Position numbers and translations under genes: made by a program
Shown: piece by piece, positions 45,201 to 52,644 of the stretch
How the letters are laid out: every line of letters begins with the position of its first letter
Numbering within the stretch: the first letter of the stretch is position 1
NCBI RefSeq assembly: GCF_900103835.1
Contig: NZ_FNID01000011.1
Coordinates: 1 to 64,000 of the forward strand
Length of the DNA stretch: 64,000 nucleotides
Direction: 5' to 3'
From: Acetanaerobacterium elongatum
GTDB taxonomy: Bacteria; Bacillota; Clostridia; Oscillospirales; Ruminococcaceae
Notes under the pieces: model-generated
The model's database searches: none
Seen by the model: the letters and a program-made list of their open reading frames with translations, nothing else
Told to the model about the DNA's origin: nothing

Positions 45201-45398
45201 CGTATTTTCTTAGAGAACTCATTCCGAGAAGGCGAAATAAAGACTGTCGGCACTGATATTGATAGAATCATGCCGCCACTGAGCCGTTTTGGTGGTGGAA
45301 ATCGAGCTATAAAAAAGCAGACAGTCATTGATAAATTGAAAAACTTTTTTGAGAAATATTTTGGAATCGGTGGATCTGCTAAATTTACAGACCAATGA
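42267..45398 (+). CDS. hsdR: Type I restriction endonuclease/translocase subunit
   Basis: 1043 residues. The N-terminal nuclease domain has VTILVNGLPLVHIELKRRGVA, with the D/E-x-K catalytic residues. The SF2 motor follows: Walker A as IWHTTGSGKTLTSFKAA, then VVIIFDECHRSQFGDM (DEAD-like) and GFTGTPIFP. A long helical C-terminus couples to HsdM/HsdS. It translocates DNA and cuts at a distance. The ATG has AAAGGAGGCGAATGAT upstream. Confidence 0.95.
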   Translation: MPYFNIVAETNENTVVTEYKPVKARSDSYQSEEALEKEFIRLLCEQGYEYLPIHTETDLITNLRNKLEELNNYSFSDSEWERFFADCIANKNDDIVEKTRKIQDDYVQVLKRDDALSKNIMLIDKKNIHNNRLQVINQYVNGKEEGAKYDNRYDVTILVNGLPLVHIELKRRGVAIREAFNQINRYQRDSFWAGCGLFEYVQIFVISNGTNTKYYSNSTRFNAIKDANSGKSKKGKTSNSFEFTSFWADANNKVIPDLIDFTKTFFAKHTLLNILTKYCVFTAENMLMVMRPYQITATERILNRIEIAHNYKKYGDIAGGGYIWHTTGSGKTLTSFKAARLASQLPFIDKVLFVVDRKDLDYQTMKEYDRFEKGAANSNTSTAILAKQLGDKKSHIIITTIQKLSTFIKKNKEHPVYNKQVVIIFDECHRSQFGDMHSAIVNSFKKYYIFGFTGTPIFPINSGSTRNGKILTTEQTFGDQLHTYTIVDAINDKNVLPFRVDYIKTMDTERDIDDEQVWDIDREKAFMAPQRISLVTKYILDHFDQKTYRGDKSYIFNQLTNISDVASAERGAVEEIKQKQRISGFNSIFAVASVPMAKLYYDEFRKQMNADPTKQLKIAVIYSFAQNEEEADGILEEENPEDTSALDKSSRDFLEEAILDYNTMFHTNYDTSSDKFQNYYKDVSLRMKNKELDLLIVVNMFLTGFDATTLNTLWVDKNLKMHGLIQAFSRTNRILNSIKTFGNIVCFRSLQKRVDKAISLFGDKNAGGIVLLRSFKDYYEGYISDDKHIPGYVDMIEELSDKFPISDSQIIGEQNQKDFISLFGSILRMRNLLSSFDEFTGKEIITERDLQDYLGRYQDLRDEWKRKRESGERTDIIDDIVFEVELIKQIEINIDYILMLVKKYHDTHCEDKEVLITIKKAIDASPELRSKKQLIETFIAGINDVDDVMNEWNGFVAQQRENDLVALIQEEKLKPEETRIFLENSFREGEIKTVGTDIDRIMPPLSRFGGGNRAIKKQTVIDKLKNFFEKYFGIGGSAKFTDQ

Positions 45399-45605
45399 AG
45401 CATTGGAGGTACTAAGCAATCCACGACTCGATAAAAAAGGCGGTCAGATCTTCGCAGCAACTGCGCAGCAAAAAGGTACTAATCGAATCGCCTATTGCTT
45501 CGGCAGGAATCGCACTAATAATAAACAGAGCGTAATTGACTGCTCGTATTCTTTGAGAATTGTTTTGGAGTGGTGTAGAACGCTATACCAAAGGAGGATA
45601 ACACA

Positions 45606-48167
45606 ATGGATAACGCATATCAATGGGTGCCGTTTTACGAGGCACTCGCCGATAAATTGCTCACATACAGCAATAAACGGGATGAGCTCTTTGCTCTAAT
45701 GAAAAAGCTTTCATCGGAGCAACCGCTGATGAAATACCTTCACTTTGAACGCGAAGACTGGTGGGGACCTCGTCGGCATCAAATCGATCCGTTTTCTGTG
45801 ATTGGAGTTATGAATCGAGGGACAACAGACGCAAACCGTATTGTCTTAGCCAAGGTGCTCGCAAACGCATTTGACATACGGATGCCTGCGCCTACGCAGT
45901 TTGCTGGTATACCCGTACTCAATAACATGAATTCTTTTTTCAATGGAACAAGTGAATTATGGGAGTTGTTTTGCCTTGCAATAAAATCTGCGGAAACGGG
46001 TATGTTTTCAGACGAATTCAAAAAAGCATTCGATGACGCAATTGCAGTCAATGGAAATGGACTGGCTTATATTACGATGGGTTTGTATTGGATTCGGCCA
46101 CATGTCTTTATGCCTCTCGATGGCAATTCGCGTGCTTATATTTCTACACATTACGGTGTATCTGCGCCAAGCGGACAATGTAGTGGTGAAGAATACGTAA
46201 CTTTTTTGAATTCACTCAAAACGAAGATTCATGAGCAGGCACCCGACCTTACATTACCCGAAATTTCGTATACCGCTTGGACGAAGAAAGATGCCAATGC
46301 GCTCAATGGTGCAAGCGCAGCTACCGAAGCCGTTGATGAGAAACAGCAGCGGGCGGCATTTAAACAGTGGTATATGAATAATGTTGGTTCGTCTAATTCT
46401 GCTAATACCATCTCGACTGCTATCAGTAAAGCACGGCTTAAAAACGGACGAGCGGTGTTTGCTATTGCGGATTTCAACGAACTTGATTCTGTAATTAAGA
46501 GCAGCGGCCTTGAAGGGTATTTTCAAGCCAGCGGTGGCGATTACTCAAAGATGGATATAGTTTTTGATATTGATCCAGCTACTCAACGTGATGATTTGAA
46601 GAGTGGAATCAAGTATTATCTCAGTTTTCTTAAAAGCATAGGAGAGTTAAGCTCATCAAGCGGAGCAACAAGGCAGACAGGCGGGGTTAAAATGGCAAAA
46701 AACATAATTCTCTACGGAACCCCTGGAACAGGAAAAACTTATAGCACAGTGCAGTATGCTGTTGCAATCATAGAGGAGAAGTCGCTCACCGAGGTAAAAT
46801 CTGAAGATTACGGAGAAGTGTTCAACCGTTACTTAAAATACAAAGAAGACGGACTAATCGCATTTACTACATTTCACCAGTCGTTCGGCTATGAAGAATT
46901 CATTGAGGGTATACGCCCGGTTGTGTCTTCAGAGGAAAATGCCGAATCGGTACGTGATATTGAATATGAGGTACACGACGGAGTTTTCAAGGCGTTTTGC
47001 AATAAAGCTGGAACACCCATTGGGGGCGGAACAAGCGTAGACTTAGGGATTGGTAAAAGCCCTACCGTCTGGAAGGTTTCACTTGAAGGTACAGGTGACA
47101 ATCCCACTCGAACCGAATGTATGGAGAATAACCATATTCGTATCGGATGGGACAGCTACGGCGAAACCATATCCGATGCTACGGATTACAGTAAGGACGG
47201 CGGTAGTACTGTTCTGAACGCGTTTTACAACAGGATGCAAATCGGCGATATTGTTATGTCTTGTTATTCGAGCAAAACAATAGATGCTATTGGTGTTATT
47301 ACTGGTGAACCAGAATGGCACGATGAGTATCAGCACTACAAACGGTTGCGTAATGTTAAGTGGCTAGTAAAGGGCATTAACGAAGATATTGTCGATTTCA
47401 ATGCCGGAAAAGCTATGACACTTTCATCTGTGTACAAGTTATCAGTATCCGTGTCAGATGCATTGCAAATACTGAGGAAGGTTAAGCCAAGCCTATTCAC
47501 ACAGAAGGTAAAAATTCCAAACCGTGTCTTTATCATTGATGAGATCAATCGAGGGAATATCTCTAAAATTTTCGGTGAACTGATTACCCTCATCGAGCCG
47601 TCAAAGCGTATTGGAGCAAGTGAACAACTACGCGCTCTTTTGCCATACTCGGGCCAGAATTTTGGTGTGCCGGATAACGTCTACATCATTGGCACGATGA
47701 ACACCGCAGACCGTTCTATTGCAATGATAGACACCGCATTGCGACGTCGCTTTGAATTCATCGAGATGCAACCTGATTCTGCTACGCTTAAAGATGTTCT
47801 TGTTGACGGTATTGATATTGCTGAAATGCTTGATACCATCAACAAGCGTATAACCGTATTGCTGGATCGTGAACATACAATAGGGCATTCTTATTTACTT
47901 CCGCTCAAATCAGATCCGTCGATTGAAAATCTTGCGGCGATTTTTGAAAATAGAATAATTCCGCTTCTGCAAGAGTACTTCTACGACGATTACGAGAAGA
48001 TCCAGCTTGTATTGGGTGACAACCAGAAGCCTGATGATAGTACCCGCTTCATTGTGAAAAAGGCTGATGTTGTTAAATTGTTTGGAAATGCGGATGTTGA
48101 TTTCCCTGAGTATTATGAGGTTAATAGTGAAGCGTTTATGAGGATTGATGCCTATGCGTTCCTGTAA
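45606..48167 (+). CDS. mcrB: McrB-type AAA+ GTPase with EVE-like insertion
   Basis: 853 residues. An N-terminal helical DNA-sensing part (about 1-330) precedes the AAA+ domain. Walker A is YGTPGTGKTYS (about 370) and Walker B with the McrB signature is VFIIDEINRGNISKIFGE (about 640), followed by IGTMNTADRSIA and an arginine finger. Between the two sits an insert (about 470-620: VWKVSLEG...HIRIGWDSYG...GDIVMSCYSSKTIDAIGVI) that resembles an EVE domain, a reader of modified bases. It pairs with McrC to cut modified DNA. The ATG has AAAGGAGGATAACACA upstream. The 207-base gap before it shows no convincing gene. Confidence 0.88.
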   Translation: MDNAYQWVPFYEALADKLLTYSNKRDELFALMKKLSSEQPLMKYLHFEREDWWGPRRHQIDPFSVIGVMNRGTTDANRIVLAKVLANAFDIRMPAPTQFAGIPVLNNMNSFFNGTSELWELFCLAIKSAETGMFSDEFKKAFDDAIAVNGNGLAYITMGLYWIRPHVFMPLDGNSRAYISTHYGVSAPSGQCSGEEYVTFLNSLKTKIHEQAPDLTLPEISYTAWTKKDANALNGASAATEAVDEKQQRAAFKQWYMNNVGSSNSANTISTAISKARLKNGRAVFAIADFNELDSVIKSSGLEGYFQASGGDYSKMDIVFDIDPATQRDDLKSGIKYYLSFLKSIGELSSSSGATRQTGGVKMAKNIILYGTPGTGKTYSTVQYAVAIIEEKSLTEVKSEDYGEVFNRYLKYKEDGLIAFTTFHQSFGYEEFIEGIRPVVSSEENAESVRDIEYEVHDGVFKAFCNKAGTPIGGGTSVDLGIGKSPTVWKVSLEGTGDNPTRTECMENNHIRIGWDSYGETISDATDYSKDGGSTVLNAFYNRMQIGDIVMSCYSSKTIDAIGVITGEPEWHDEYQHYKRLRNVKWLVKGINEDIVDFNAGKAMTLSSVYKLSVSVSDALQILRKVKPSLFTQKVKIPNRVFIIDEINRGNISKIFGELITLIEPSKRIGASEQLRALLPYSGQNFGVPDNVYIIGTMNTADRSIAMIDTALRRRFEFIEMQPDSATLKDVLVDGIDIAEMLDTINKRITVLLDREHTIGHSYLLPLKSDPSIENLAAIFENRIIPLLQEYFYDDYEKIQLVLGDNQKPDDSTRFIVKKADVVKLFGNADVDFPEYYEVNSEAFMRIDAYAFL

Positions 48168-49431
48168 TAAAACCTACACTATAACTGAATACGGTGGGTT
48201 TACACGCGGCACAGCCTCTTACGGGTACAAGGCATTACCAGAAAAAACGTTTGATGCGCTTGAAGCCTTTATTCTCGCCAATAATACTAATACGGAAACC
48301 GAGGCTGTCGAACTATTGTCTCTTTCTGCTCGTCGTGGTGTTGGGAAGATTATCACGGCCAAAAATTATGTCGGGCTGATAACAATGACTGATGGCACTG
48401 TCATAGAGATTCTTCCTAAAATAGTTGGAGGCGACATTACCGAGGGTGACACGAGGCGGATTTTCCTTGATATGCTAAAAGCACTGAAGGACGTGGCGTT
48501 TAAGGACTTTAATGTTTCGCATCTACATACCGATCGCCTGAGCCTTCTCGAAATATTTATAAAGATGTTCCTTGATGAGGTCACTATCCTAACGAAGCAA
48601 GGGATAAAAGCGGCATATACACCCATTGAAGCAAATGAGCGGTTTTATAAAGGGAAGCTTCTGGCTTCCCGGAATATTAAATACAATCTGGTTAACAAGG
48701 AACGATTTTTTGTCTGCTATGACGATTTCAACATAAACAGACCGGAGAACCGGCTGATCAAGTCCACACTCCTGTTTTTGCGTAATACTTCGCATGACGT
48801 GCGTAACCGCCAAAATGCCACGAGGTTGTTAACTTTCTTCGATGGTGTAGAGTATTCCGTTAGCTATGATTCTGATTTTACAAAGTGTTTTGTTGATCGT
48901 AGTATGCATCATTACGACAAGGCTTTGACCTGGTGTCGTGTTTTCTTAAAAGGAAATAGTTTTACCGCCTTTGCCGGAAGCGAGGTTGCGCTTGCTCTTC
49001 TTTTCCCAATGGAAAAGGTGTTTGAAAGTTTTGTTGCTGCGAAGTTTCGCAAGCACATTGGTAGTGGCGCTATCTTACGGACACAGGATGCCAGATATAG
49101 TCTGTTTGACAGTCCGGCCCGAGCCTTTTCCCTTCGTCCTGACATTGTGTTGGAATTTGATGGCCGCACGGTAGTTCTGGATACCAAATGGAAGCTACTC
49201 TCAGACAATGCCCGAAACAGCGGTATTTCACAAGCAGATATGTACCAGATGTATGCTTACGGCAAAAAATATGAAGCAGATAGAATTGTCTTGCTGTATC
49301 CCTATTCCGATGCTGTAAGAAAAACCGATATCAGGTATGCCTCCGATGACAATGTAAAGGTCGATGTTAACTTTGTTGACCTTAAGAATGTGGATGGCAG
49401 TATTTCAAAGCTATTAGTGGAGGTGTGCTAA
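48148..49431 (+). CDS. mcrC: McrC nuclease subunit
   Basis: 427 residues. The McrC pattern is present: an N-terminal beta-rich half (RRGVGKIITAKNYVGLITM) and a C-terminal PD-(D/E)XK nuclease with SLRPDIVLEFDGRTVVLDTKWKLL near 325-348. It is activated by McrB/GTP to cut DNA. The ATG at 48148 lies inside the 3' end of mcrB (20-base overlap), and a TTG three bases earlier is an alternative. Its TAA overlaps the next ATG (TAATG). Confidence 0.9.
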   Translation: MPMRSCNKTYTITEYGGFTRGTASYGYKALPEKTFDALEAFILANNTNTETEAVELLSLSARRGVGKIITAKNYVGLITMTDGTVIEILPKIVGGDITEGDTRRIFLDMLKALKDVAFKDFNVSHLHTDRLSLLEIFIKMFLDEVTILTKQGIKAAYTPIEANERFYKGKLLASRNIKYNLVNKERFFVCYDDFNINRPENRLIKSTLLFLRNTSHDVRNRQNATRLLTFFDGVEYSVSYDSDFTKCFVDRSMHHYDKALTWCRVFLKGNSFTAFAGSEVALALLFPMEKVFESFVAAKFRKHIGSGAILRTQDARYSLFDSPARAFSLRPDIVLEFDGRTVVLDTKWKLLSDNARNSGISQADMYQMYAYGKKYEADRIVLLYPYSDAVRKTDIRYASDDNVKVDVNFVDLKNVDGSISKLLVEVC

Positions 49432-50456
49432 TGCCATTTACCATTGTCCGTCAGGACATAACAAGAATGAAGGTTGATGCTATCGTCAACGCTGCCAACA
49501 CCGATCTGCAAATGGGTGGCGGTGTTTGTGGTGCTATATTCAAAGCGGCGGGAGAACTTGAACTCCAAGCCGCCTGTGATAAACTCGCCCCAATTAAGAC
49601 TGGTGAGGCGGTGATTACGCCGGGGTTTGCCTTGCCTGCGAAGTACATCATCCATGCGGCGGGTCCCGTATACAGTCGAAATAACGCTGAGAAAAACGAG
49701 CAACTACTACGCTCTGCTTACATAAGTTCACTTCAGCTTGCCATTACGAACAAATGCAAAAGTATAGCCTTCCCGCTTATATCAAGTGGTATTTACGGAT
49801 ACCCCAAAGAAGAAGCCCTGCAAGTGGCTATTTCGGCAATACAGGACATCCTCGCTGACTACGATCTGGATGTGTACCTTGCCGTGTTCGATAAGGCGGC
49901 ATTTGTTGTTAGCGAGGAATTGCTCGGCGAAGTTGCCAGTTACATTGACGAACACTATGTTGAGGAGCACAGAGTTGGACGGCGTGAATTGCTCGACGTC
50001 GAGCGTTCAGCCTTTGAAGAAGCTGACCTCGTAAGCTATAGCGCTCCGGTGCCGCAATTGGCCAAGCCGTCTGCCAGTGCACCAAGTGCAGGCTTTGACG
50101 AGTTGGTTGAAAATCTCGACGAACCGTTTTCGACTATGCTCCTGCGGCTGATTGATGCCAAGGGAAAGAAGGACGTGGAGGTATACAAACGCGCTAACAT
50201 CGACCGTAAGTTGTTCTCCAAAATCAGAACAGGTAAAGGATATATGCCGAGTAAGCGCACCGCCATCGCTCTTGCTGTGGCTTTGGAGCTTACCCTTGAT
50301 GAAACGGACGACCTTCTGGAGCGGGCTGGGTATGCGCTGTCCCACAGTCAAAAGTTTGATGTAATCGTCGAGTATTTTATAATTAATGGGAAATACGACA
50401 TTTTCGAGATTAACGAGGTGCTGTTCAAATATGACCAACCGCTGTTGGGAGGGTAA
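49431..50456 (+). CDS. Macro-domain protein with C-terminal HTH-like domain
   Basis: 341 residues. The macro domain (about 1-170) shows VDAIVNAANTDLQMGGGVCGAI and FPLISSGIYGYPKEEA, the two ADP-ribose-binding loops. The C-terminal ~110 residues (YKRANIDRKLFSKIRTGKGYMPSKRTAIALAVALELTLDETDDLLERAG) look like an XRE-type HTH. The protein may bind or hydrolyse ADP-ribose and sense DNA or RNA. The ATG at 49431 overlaps the mcrC stop and has GGAGGTGTGCTA upstream, so it belongs to the mcrBC transcript. Confidence 0.85.
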   Translation: MPFTIVRQDITRMKVDAIVNAANTDLQMGGGVCGAIFKAAGELELQAACDKLAPIKTGEAVITPGFALPAKYIIHAAGPVYSRNNAEKNEQLLRSAYISSLQLAITNKCKSIAFPLISSGIYGYPKEEALQVAISAIQDILADYDLDVYLAVFDKAAFVVSEELLGEVASYIDEHYVEEHRVGRRELLDVERSAFEEADLVSYSAPVPQLAKPSASAPSAGFDELVENLDEPFSTMLLRLIDAKGKKDVEVYKRANIDRKLFSKIRTGKGYMPSKRTAIALAVALELTLDETDDLLERAGYALSHSQKFDVIVEYFIINGKYDIFEINEVLFKYDQPLLGG

Positions 50457-50460
50457 GTTG

Positions 50461-50916
50461 ATGGATTATATAAATGAAATAGATACTTTAATTCAAGAAG
50501 TGTCATCGGCAATTGGAAAACCGATTTCGAGAGAAAAATATGAAATCGTTGATAGGGGCTTGCCTCACATTCCACCTAGCCGATTACCTGCCGAAAAGAT
50601 GGCAGTGTATATGTTCTTGCTCGGTGATGAATTTTTGAAAATTGGAAAAGCAAATAATCGGAGTAATGCGAGATTCTGCAGTCAACATTATGGTTTAAAT
50701 GCACCATCAACACTTGCAAAATCTCTCCTTGAGGATAGTGAAATGAGTAACTCAAAAATCGTTCCTTCGAACATAAAGGATTGGATTAAAACTAACTGCC
50801 GTCGGATTGATATAATTATTGATGCAGATTTAGGCGTTTTCACCCTGGAGTTGATTGAAGCAATAATGCACTATAAATATGAACCAAGATATGAGGGTTT
50901 TGTCTCTCAAAGATAA
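50461..50916 (+). CDS. GIY-YIG / T5orf172-like nuclease candidate
   Basis: 151 residues. AVYMFLLGDEFLKIGKANNRSNARFCSQHYGLN is like the core of GIY-YIG and T5orf172 domains (strand, KIG, arginine), and FTLELIEAIMHYKYEPRYEGF would give the conserved glutamate. The exact GIY and YIG triads are degraded, so activity is uncertain. The ATG has TTGGGAGGGTAAGTTG upstream, four bases past the macro gene stop; the two are co-transcribed. Confidence 0.6.
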   Translation: MDYINEIDTLIQEVSSAIGKPISREKYEIVDRGLPHIPPSRLPAEKMAVYMFLLGDEFLKIGKANNRSNARFCSQHYGLNAPSTLAKSLLEDSEMSNSKIVPSNIKDWIKTNCRRIDIIIDADLGVFTLELIEAIMHYKYEPRYEGFVSQR

Positions 50917-50996
50917 TTTGTCGCTCCTCAAGCGACCTCGCGCCATGCAGAAAGTGTTATCCTTAAGTCATTATAAAACTTGAGGAGGACATTTCA

Positions 50997-51650
50997 ATGA
51001 AAAATGGATTAACAGAACTGGTATTCATATTGGATAAGAGCGGTTCGATGAGCGGCCTGGAAACCGATACGATAGGCGGCTACAACTCGATGCTTGAAAA
51101 GCAGAAGGCCGTTGAGGGTGAGTGTCATATTACGACGGTGCTATTTGATAATAACTACGAACTGCTTCATGACCGCATTGACATAAGAGCGGTCAGCCCA
51201 ATTACCGAGAAAGAGTATCAGGTTGGCGGATCGACAGCGCTCCTTGATGCAATTGGAAGAACAATAAGTAAAATTGGCAACGCTCAAAAACATACAGCCG
51301 ATGATTACCGTGCTGAAAAGGTGCTGTTCGTTATCATCACCGATGGAGAGGAAAACTCCAGCCGCGAGTATTCGGCAGAGAAAATCAAGGCGCAAATCGA
51401 GCGGCAAAAGACAAAATACGGTTGGGAGTTTATCTTCCTTGGCGCGAATATCGACGCTGTGCAAACAGCTTCACGCTTTGGTATAGCACCTGACCGTGCT
51501 CAGAATTATCACGCTGACAGTGAGGGCGTGGAGCTCAACTTCCGCGTGATGAGCGAGGCAGTTGCCACCTTCCGAGAATGTGCCGCCATGCCGGAGGGCT
51601 GGAATGAAGAGATACAGAAGGATTATAAACGCAGAGGAGGCCGAAAATAA
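50997..51650 (+). CDS. VWA-domain protein
   Basis: 217 residues. LVFILDKSGSMSGLETDTIGGYN has the DxSxS MIDAS metal motif of von Willebrand A domains, and VGGSTALLDAIGRT and ITDGEENSS complete it. No membrane segment or signal is seen, so it is cytosolic. The ATG follows TTGAGGAGGACATTTCA. The TAA overlaps the next gene start (TAATG). The 80-base gap before it contains a small hairpin and no clear T tract. Confidence 0.88.
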   Translation: MKNGLTELVFILDKSGSMSGLETDTIGGYNSMLEKQKAVEGECHITTVLFDNNYELLHDRIDIRAVSPITEKEYQVGGSTALLDAIGRTISKIGNAQKHTADDYRAEKVLFVIITDGEENSSREYSAEKIKAQIERQKTKYGWEFIFLGANIDAVQTASRFGIAPDRAQNYHADSEGVELNFRVMSEAVATFRECAAMPEGWNEEIQKDYKRRGGRK

Positions 51651-52501
51651 TGCTGGGTGCTATAATCGGCGACATCGTAGGCTCTGTCTACGAGTGGCAT
51701 AATATCAACACAAAAGACTTTCCTCTGTTTAGAGACGACTGCTTTTTCACGGACGATACCGTAATGACCGTCGCCACTGCTGATGCTCTGATGAACGGCG
51801 GCGAAAAGAATGATTTCATCGATGCCTATAAGAAATGGGGGCGGCTATACCCCAACGCTGGTTACGGCGGCAGGTTTGGCAGTTGGCTGAACTCGGACGA
51901 ATGTGAGCCTTATAACAGTTGGGGTAACGGATCGGCGATGCGCGTGTCTCCCTGCGCATGGGTCATGAACTGCGGATTCTACGGCAGAACCGGTTGCTGG
52001 CCGTCAAACGGCTGGGAAACGGTGACTTTCTCCGCGGAGGTAACACACAACCATCCAGAAGGCATTAAAGGCGCGCAAGCCACGGCAGCAGCAATATTCT
52101 TGTGTCGATTCTATGCCGAAGGTCACGCTTTCGGCTACAGTGAGCCGTGGTCGATCGACGAATTGAAAGCTGAAATAAAAAAACTGATAGAGAGCAATCT
52201 TGGCTATGACCTGTCCCGAACGCTTGACGAAATACGCCTGACCTACCGCTTCAACGAAAGCTGTCAGGACACCGTACCGCAGGCAACCATAGCCTTTCTT
52301 GAAAGTACCGATTTTGAGGACGCGATACGAAACGCCATCTCACTGGGCGGCGATAGCGACACTCTCGCGGCGATAACCGGCAGTATTGCAGAGGCTGCAT
52401 ACGGTATTCCGCAGTGGATAAAGGATAAGGCATGGACATACCTCGACGAGCCGCTCCGCGATGTTTGCCGCCGCTGGCGCAAGTTTACGAACGAAACCTA
52501 A
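51650..52501 (+). CDS. ADP-ribosylglycohydrolase (ARH-like)
   Basis: 283 residues. MLGAIIGDIVGSVYEW, FFTDDTVMTVATADAL and the C-terminal ISLGGDSDTLAAITGSIAEAAYG are the metal-binding and catalytic motifs of the ARH/DraG family. It would remove ADP-ribose from a target or hydrolyse ADP-ribose derivatives. It overlaps the VWA gene stop. With the macro protein upstream there are two ADP-ribose-linked proteins in one gene cluster. Confidence 0.93.
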   Translation: MLGAIIGDIVGSVYEWHNINTKDFPLFRDDCFFTDDTVMTVATADALMNGGEKNDFIDAYKKWGRLYPNAGYGGRFGSWLNSDECEPYNSWGNGSAMRVSPCAWVMNCGFYGRTGCWPSNGWETVTFSAEVTHNHPEGIKGAQATAAAIFLCRFYAEGHAFGYSEPWSIDELKAEIKKLIESNLGYDLSRTLDEIRLTYRFNESCQDTVPQATIAFLESTDFEDAIRNAISLGGDSDTLAAITGSIAEAAYGIPQWIKDKAWTYLDEPLRDVCRRWRKFTNET

Positions 52502-52644
52502 CGCTGGTGATGTGGTACACCCCCGCTAACGATTTATACTTACGCTAACGAAACTTAAACCAGCGCAAACGATTTATCCAGCAAATGAACACTGTATCAA
52601 AAATATCAGCCTTTGCCAACGGAGGCGGCGAGACTCTAACCCTA
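52502..52644. promoter_or_regulatory. Intergenic region with three related boxes
   Basis: CGCTAACGATTTA (52524-52536), CGCTAACGAAACT (52543-52555) and CGCAAACGATTTA (52564-52576) are spaced 19 and 21 bases apart. They could be a binding site, for instance for the recombinase encoded next to them. No gene is seen in the gap. Confidence 0.35.

Noticed and set aside
45349-45699. Open frame across the hsdR-mcrB gap
   Set aside because: It begins inside hsdR and runs into mcrB in another frame. The middle part has an arginine/asparagine-rich composition and no good start, so it is more likely non-coding.
49431-50456. DarTG-type toxin-antitoxin pair
   Set aside because: The macro domain resembles the antitoxin DarG, but no DarT-like ADP-ribosyltransferase is next to it; the neighbouring gene reads as GIY-YIG-like.
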